A stretch of 64,000 nucleotides of DNA from Bacteroidales bacterium (lineage in GTDB: Bacteria; Bacteroidota; Bacteroidia; Bacteroidales; Lentimicrobiaceae). Below the pieces are notes generated by a model that was given only the letters and a program-made list of their open reading frames with translations, made no database searches and had not been told where the DNA came from. Below, one piece after another: positions 59,282 to 64,000 of the stretch. The position numbers and the translations under genes were made by a program. Every line of letters begins with the position of its first letter. Position 1 is the stretch's first letter. The stretch is taken from positions 124,001 to 188,000 of the forward strand of contig JADJEQ010000004.1 of assembly GCA_016709025.1 (NCBI GenBank), in the 5' to 3' direction.

Positions 59282-60370
59282 ATGAAACATACTGCATTTA
59301 GTGCACTTCATGAAGAATCGGGCGCTAAAATGGTTGAGTTTGCCGGGTTTTATATGCCGGTTCAATACGAAGGTTTACTTGCTGAGCACGAAACCGTGCG
59401 AAAAGCGGTGGGCGTTTTTGATGTATCGCATATGGGTGAGTTCTGGGTTAAAGGCCCGAAAGCGCTAGAATTCGTTCAGTGGGTAACCTCCAACGATGCT
59501 TCGAAACTAACGGACGGTAAAGTGCAGTACAGTTGCTTTCCCAACGACAAAGGCGGTATTGTGGATGATTTGCTGGTTTACCGTGTCAATGCAGAAACCT
59601 ACCTCCTGGTGGTGAATGCCGCCAATATTGACAAGGACTGGGCATGGGTAAACAGCCAGAATAAAATGGGTGCTACCTTATACAATGCTTCAGATGAAAT
59701 TTCACAACTTGCCATTCAGGGTCCTCTTGCTCTGAAAGCCATGCAGAAACTGACCGACACTTCCGTAACAGATATGGAGTATTATACGTTTAAAAAGCTT
59801 GATTTTGCAGGTGTAAAGGATATAATCTTCTCAACAACAGGCTACACCGGTGCCGGTGGTTGTGAAATCTATTTCGCCAACGAAGATGCTCCTAAAATAT
59901 GGAAAGCGGTATTTGAAGCGGGCGCAGAATTTGGCATTAAGCCGATCGGCCTGGGTGCCCGCGATACCCTCCGCCTCGAAATGGGCTTTTGTCTTTACGG
60001 CAACGACATCAACGATACCACCTCCCCCATCGAAGCCGGCCTTGGCTGGATAACCAAATTCAGCGATGAAAAAGAGTTCATCAACAAAGCCGCCCTGCTC
60101 AAACAGAAAAATGAAGGAGTCAGCAAAAAGCTCGTTGGCTTCGAAATGATTGACAAGGGAATCCCGCGTCAGCATTATGCCATCCTCGATGCCAGCGGCA
60201 GTGCGGTTGGTGAAGTAACCTCAGGTACCCAGTCACCCTCGCTGAAGCAGGCCATAGGAATGGGGTATGTCCCTACCGCTTTCGCCAAACCCGATACCGA
60301 AATTTTCATCAGCATCCGCGATAAGGCCTTGAAAGCGAAGGTGGTGAAGCTACCTTTCTACAAGGGCTAG
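59282..60370 (+). CDS. gcvT: Aminomethyltransferase (glycine cleavage T protein)
   Basis: The T protein of the glycine cleavage system moves the aminomethyl carbon from the lipoyl H protein to tetrahydrofolate, releasing ammonia. The 362 residues match the family. The sequence shows [62 protein letters not shown] and a C-terminal [21 protein letters not shown]. No gcvH or gcvP is in the window, so the other subunits must lie elsewhere. A comB-like gene follows 5 bases later, in an apparent operon. Confidence 0.96.
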   Translation: MKHTAFSALHEESGAKMVEFAGFYMPVQYEGLLAEHETVRKAVGVFDVSHMGEFWVKGPKALEFVQWVTSNDASKLTDGKVQYSCFPNDKGGIVDDLLVYRVNAETYLLVVNAANIDKDWAWVNSQNKMGATLYNASDEISQLAIQGPLALKAMQKLTDTSVTDMEYYTFKKLDFAGVKDIIFSTTGYTGAGGCEIYFANEDAPKIWKAVFEAGAEFGIKPIGLGARDTLRLEMGFCLYGNDINDTTSPIEAGLGWITKFSDEKEFINKAALLKQKNEGVSKKLVGFEMIDKGIPRQHYAILDASGSAVGEVTSGTQSPSLKQAIGMGYVPTAFAKPDTEIFISIRDKALKAKVVKLPFYKG

Positions 60371-60375
60371 AGAGA

Positions 60376-61116
60376 ATGGAAACCAGCCAGAACCACTCCC
60401 TGGAAGTCATCCTCAGCCCCGCCCTGTATCCATACAGAACAACTGTCGGACGACACATCACGGTGGTGATTGATGTTTTGAGATTTACCACTTCGCTGAT
60501 CTCAGCCTTCGACAATGGGGTTAAATCCGTTATTCCGGTGGCTTCCCTTGAGGAAGCTGAGCATTTGAAGCAACAGGGATTTCTGGTAGCTGCCGAGCGG
60601 GAGGGCCTTAAACTTCCTTTTGCCGATTTTGGCAATTCAGCCACGGATTTCAATACGTCGGAAATCGCAGGCAAAACCATCGCCTATTCCACGACCAACG
60701 GCACTGTTGCCATGAAACTGGCTGCTGAAAATGGACCTGTTGTTGCCGCCGCATTTACCAATCTTCCTGCGGTGGCGGCATGGCTGGAAACCTTTGATGA
60801 AAATGTGGTGATTCTCTGTTCCGGGTGGAAAAACCTCCCCGGCACCGAAGATACCCTCTGCGCAGGCGCACTGGTTGAATTACTGGCTCAGAACGGAGAT
60901 TTCAGTATTGTATGCGATTCGGCCCTGATGGCCCTGGCGTTCTGGGAAAAGTCAAAACCTGATCTCAGAAATATTGTTACAAATGCTTCCCATTACCTGC
61001 GACTGATCGGGCTGGGTGTGGATCCCCTGCCCGATTATACCCTGAGCACCGGCATTTCCGAAGCGCTGCCTGTTTTTGAGAATGGCCGCATCACCAATAA
61101 AAGCCATGGCAATTAA
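60376..61116 (+). CDS. comB: 2-phosphosulfolactate phosphatase-family protein (ComB)
   Basis: A 246-residue protein of the ComB family. In methanogens it dephosphorylates 2-phosphosulfolactate for coenzyme M; in bacteria the substrate is often unknown. Family blocks include VVIDVLRFTTSLISAFDNG, AEREGLKLPFADFGNSATDF, YSTTNGTVAMKLA, ILCSGWKNLPGTEDTLCAGALVELL and the LIGLGVDPLPDYTLS C terminus. It starts 5 bases after gcvT. No other coenzyme M genes are nearby, so I keep the family call rather than the pathway. Confidence 0.9.
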   Translation: METSQNHSLEVILSPALYPYRTTVGRHITVVIDVLRFTTSLISAFDNGVKSVIPVASLEEAEHLKQQGFLVAAEREGLKLPFADFGNSATDFNTSEIAGKTIAYSTTNGTVAMKLAAENGPVVAAAFTNLPAVAAWLETFDENVVILCSGWKNLPGTEDTLCAGALVELLAQNGDFSIVCDSALMALAFWEKSKPDLRNIVTNASHYLRLIGLGVDPLPDYTLSTGISEALPVFENGRITNKSHGN

Positions 61117-61172
61117 CCAAATCAATCATTTGTTGTTGTAGAAGATTGTATGTATTCCTGACTTTTACCACA

Positions 61173-63185
61173 ATGGCCATATTGTATTCTGACAGCAATC
61201 AAACAGCATCCATCGAACCCCAGGTAGCAGAGTTCAGATTTTTGCTTGAACAATTTGCCGATCTGAAGATCATGCGGTACCGGGTGCCCGGTTTTGACCT
61301 ACTCACACTGAAGCAGAAGATGCTGGTTTATTACCTCAGCCAGGCTGCACTGGCCGGACGGGATATTCTATTTGATCAGAATTATAAGTACAACCTGGCC
61401 ATTCGCCGGACCCTCGAAAACATTGTTGAGAACTATAAGGGTGACCGCAATTCCGATGATTTTCAAAGATTTATGGTCTATACCAAACGGGTATGGTTCA
61501 GCAACGGAATTCACCATCACTATTCCAAAGACAAATTCTTTCCTGAAATCAGCACGGAATACTTCGAAACCCTGATAAGGGAAACCCAGGGCGGAGAATT
61601 CCCTTTACGCAATGGTCAAACCCTGGATGAATTCATCTCTGAAATCACTCCTGTTATTTTCGATCCCTCCATCGCCCCCAAAGCAGTAAGCCAGGAAGCA
61701 GGTAAAGACCTGTTGTTGAATTCAGCCTGTAACTTTTATGAAGGTGTAAATGAAAAAGAAGCAGTTGATTTCTATAAATCAATGAGTCACATTGAGGTCG
61801 ATACACCACTTTCATATGGACTCAACAGCAAACTGGTAAAGAAAAACGGGGTCATCACCGAGGAAGTCTATAAAATTGGTGGTCTGTATTCCGGGGCCAT
61901 CGGACAGATTGTATTCTGGCTGAATAAATCTGCCACCGTTGCAGAGAACCAGCATCAGCAAAAGGTCATTGAATCCCTTGTAAAGTATTACGAAACCGGT
62001 GACCTGACTACATGGGATGAATACAATGTGCTCTGGGTGAAGGACGTGGATTCACACATTGATTTTGTGAATGGATTTATTGAAGTTTACGGCGATCCCC
62101 TGGGAATAAAGGCAACATGGGAGAGTATCGTCAATTTTAAGGATCTGGTAGCCACCCGGCGGGCAGAAACAATCAGTTTGAATGCACAATGGTTTGAAGA
62201 CCATTCTCCGGTAAATCCTGAATTCAGAAAAGCAGTTGTTAAGGGTGTTTCGGCAAAGGTGATCACCGTGGCCCAGCTTGGGGGTGACTGTTATCCATCG
62301 ACGCCCATCGGCATCAATCTGCCGAATGCCGACTGGGTACGCAAGGAGCACGGCTCCAAATCAGTCAGCATTGAAAACATTACCTATGCCTACGATCAGG
62401 CTTCCTTGGGTAATGGAATGATTGAGGAATTTGCCGGTTTTCCGGAAGAAATTGCACTGGCAAAAAAATACGGAAACCTGGCCGGCAACCTCCACACTGA
62501 TCTTCATGAGTGCCTGGGTCATGGCTCAGGACAGCTGATGCCGGGAACGCGGGGCGATGAACTGAAAAACTACGGTTCACCGTTGGAGGAAGCCCGTGCC
62601 GACCTGTTTGCCCTCTATTACATTGCCGATCCGAAGATGATGGAACTTGGTCTTTACGACAATGAAGGAGTTTACAGGGCAGAGTACAACAGCTATATCC
62701 GCAACGGTCTGATTACTCAGTTAACCCGCATTGAGCCCGGTAAAACCATTGAACAGGCGCATATGCGTTGCCGTCAGTTAATTGCTGCATGGAGTTATGA
62801 TCTGGGTAAGGAGAACGGCGTTATCGAAAAACTTTTCCGGGAAGGAAAAACATACGTGAAAGTAAATGATTATCAGGCTCTTCGCTCCCTGTTCGGGCAA
62901 ATGCTGGCAGAAATACAGCGGATCAAATCGGAAGGCGATTTCAATGCCGGCAGGAATCTGGTGGAAAAATATGCCGTAAGAGTTGATCAGGTGCTTCATG
63001 CAGAAGTGCTGGAGCGCTTCAGAAGGTTAAACGTTGCACCTTACGGGGGATTTATCAATCCGGTATTTATACCGGAGAAAGAGGGTGAAAATATCACCGA
63101 CGTTGAGATCGGGTATCCTGAAGAATACACGGAACAGATGCTTGATTATTCGAAGAATCATTCATTTTTGCCAACATACAAATGA
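61173..63185 (+). CDS. Dipeptidyl peptidase III (M49 metallopeptidase)
   Basis: A zinc exopeptidase that removes dipeptides from the N terminus of short peptides. I take ATG 61173 (MAILYSDSNQTA) as start, giving 670 residues; an upstream TTG at 61146 is less likely. The zinc motif is the M49 signature HExxGH, seen as HECLGH with His445, Glu446 and His450. EEARAD about 30 residues later supplies the third ligand. Other family blocks are QLGGDCYPSTPIGINLPNADW and NSYIRNGLITQLTRIEPG. No signal peptide is visible, so it is cytosolic. It follows comB by 56 bases. Confidence 0.95.
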   Translation: MAILYSDSNQTASIEPQVAEFRFLLEQFADLKIMRYRVPGFDLLTLKQKMLVYYLSQAALAGRDILFDQNYKYNLAIRRTLENIVENYKGDRNSDDFQRFMVYTKRVWFSNGIHHHYSKDKFFPEISTEYFETLIRETQGGEFPLRNGQTLDEFISEITPVIFDPSIAPKAVSQEAGKDLLLNSACNFYEGVNEKEAVDFYKSMSHIEVDTPLSYGLNSKLVKKNGVITEEVYKIGGLYSGAIGQIVFWLNKSATVAENQHQQKVIESLVKYYETGDLTTWDEYNVLWVKDVDSHIDFVNGFIEVYGDPLGIKATWESIVNFKDLVATRRAETISLNAQWFEDHSPVNPEFRKAVVKGVSAKVITVAQLGGDCYPSTPIGINLPNADWVRKEHGSKSVSIENITYAYDQASLGNGMIEEFAGFPEEIALAKKYGNLAGNLHTDLHECLGHGSGQLMPGTRGDELKNYGSPLEEARADLFALYYIADPKMMELGLYDNEGVYRAEYNSYIRNGLITQLTRIEPGKTIEQAHMRCRQLIAAWSYDLGKENGVIEKLFREGKTYVKVNDYQALRSLFGQMLAEIQRIKSEGDFNAGRNLVEKYAVRVDQVLHAEVLERFRRLNVAPYGGFINPVFIPEKEGENITDVEIGYPEEYTEQMLDYSKNHSFLPTYK

Positions 63186-63254
63186 TTTTAATTTTCCCAA
63201 ACGGGAATTTGAATTCTGCTTCAATTATTTACGATTGAGAATTAACAAGCAACC

Positions 63255-64000
63255 ATGACAAAACAAACACTGCTTTTTATCGTATTGATTTTCATCAGCT
63301 TCACCGGGCTTTTCGCCCAGACCGAAGTGGATGAACGTGCCATGATCTCTTACCGGAAAGGACTCGGATTTAATGCGCCCGACAGCCTGTTTGGGTTAAA
63401 TATCCGGTTCAGGATGCAAAGCCGGGCCGGATTTAACTTCGATGAAGACATGAACATAGAATCAATAGACGCCAGGGTAAGCCGCCTGAGGCTCAGGTTC
63501 GATGGTTATATGATGAACGAAAAACTCACCTATTACATTCAGCTGTCATTCTCCCGGGGTGACCAGGACTGGGACAATACCCATGTTCCGAATGTGGTGC
63601 GCGATGCCATGGTATACTATCATTTTAATAAGAAGTTTTACATGGGTTTCGGTCAGGGAAAACTTCCCGGAAACCGGCAACGGATCATCTCAAGCGGACA
63701 GCAACAGATTTATGACCGTTCAAATGTAAATGCCAATTTCACTCTCGACAGGGACTTCGGACTTTTCGCCTATTATTCCAACAAAGCAGGTGATCTGCAT
63801 TATAACCTCAAAGGCGCTATATCAACCGGAGATGGCCGCAACCAGCTAACGACCGACAAGGGACTGGAATATACCGGCAGAATAGAATTATTACCATTTG
63901 GGAAATTTCAAAATGACGGAGATTTTTCGGAGGGGGATCTTGAGTTTGAAGCCACACCCAAATTATCGTTGGGGGGAGGCGTTTCATTCAATGAAAATGC
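63255..64000 (+). CDS. Phosphate-selective porin O/P-type outer-membrane protein (3' end beyond window)
   Basis: An open frame of 248 codons starts at ATG 63255 and runs to the right edge; I translated it by hand. MTKQTLLFIVLIFISFTGLFAQ is a signal peptide. The mature part (ISYRKGLGFNAPDSLFGLNIRFRMQSRAGFNFDED, RVSRLRLRFDGYMMNEKLTYYIQLSFSRGDQDWDN, KKFYMGFGQGKLPGNRQRIISSGQQQIYDRS) has the pattern of OprO/OprP porins (PF07396), which take up phosphate or pyrophosphate. In Bacteroidota such porins serve a range of anions, so phosphate specificity is only suggested. It is truncated at the window end. Confidence 0.85.
   Translation, partial: MTKQTLLFIVLIFISFTGLFAQTEVDERAMISYRKGLGFNAPDSLFGLNIRFRMQSRAGFNFDEDMNIESIDARVSRLRLRFDGYMMNEKLTYYIQLSFSRGDQDWDNTHVPNVVRDAMVYYHFNKKFYMGFGQGKLPGNRQRIISSGQQQIYDRSNVNANFTLDRDFGLFAYYSNKAGDLHYNLKGAISTGDGRNQLTTDKGLEYTGRIELLPFGKFQNDGDFSEGDLEFEATPKLSLGGGVSFNEN

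Overview
The window reads as a chromosomal segment of a Bacteroidota bacterium, most likely an anaerobic or facultative Bacteroidales/Marinilabiliales-type organism. Supporting signs are: several proteins with type IX secretion (T9SS) C-terminal sorting domains, a CarboxypepD-reg TonB receptor, a long Bacteroidota-type Rho, DUF4783, DUF5777 and ComB-like proteins, and many promoter -7 boxes of the Bacteroidota form TAnnTTTG (CAAAnnTA for minus-strand genes).

Layout. 1-4.7 kb: end of a surface-polysaccharide locus (partial glycosyltransferase-like gene, flippase) and a gliding-type T9SS cargo. 5-8.6 kb: housekeeping (YihY, nadC, DUF4783, rlmH, rdgB). 8.7-16.7 kb: secreted beta-propeller proteins, a TonB receptor with a small membrane partner, and a hypothetical. 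17-22.2 kb: rluD-type pseudouridine synthase, T9SS cargo, PASTA protein and divergent ddl. 22.6-27.4 kb: small CTD-like secreted protein, LytS/LytTR two-component pair, triple starch-binding-like lipoprotein, DUF116 protein. 27.4-45.9 kb: FAD desaturase-like enzyme, secreted S1 protease, PAS membrane protein, msrA with a repeat-derived tail, T9SS cargo, frameshifted phosphoesterase, tRNA-Leu, SMP-30 and PQQ sugar dehydrogenase-like proteins, tpx, GH3 plus beta-lactamase fusion, VWA protein. 46.3-55.7 kb: an electron-transfer island. 55.8-64 kb: outer-membrane protein, rho, gcvT, comB, DPP III and a partial phosphate-selective-type porin.

The most interesting block is 46.3-55.7 kb. It holds a TorD-type chaperone, a Crp/Fnr regulator, two multiheme or haem-motif lipoproteins, a DUF5777 beta-barrel, two paralogous monohaem cytochromes, a seven-haem cytochrome with a C-terminal membrane anchor next to a dihaem cytochrome b, and a seven-haem NapC/NirT protein resembling Geobacter ImcH. 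Together these would carry electrons from the quinone pool across the periplasm to an outer-membrane site. The terminal reductase is not in the window. Two TGA-N6-TCA palindromes sit in its intergenic regions.

The intergenic DNA is unusually rich in short tandem arrays (6-8-mers), a 267-bp tandem duplication, and a dispersed element bounded by GACTGTTTAAA. Three genes show apparent one-base frameshifts and one spacer has an implausible C/G homopolymer, so part of the assembly may carry indel errors.
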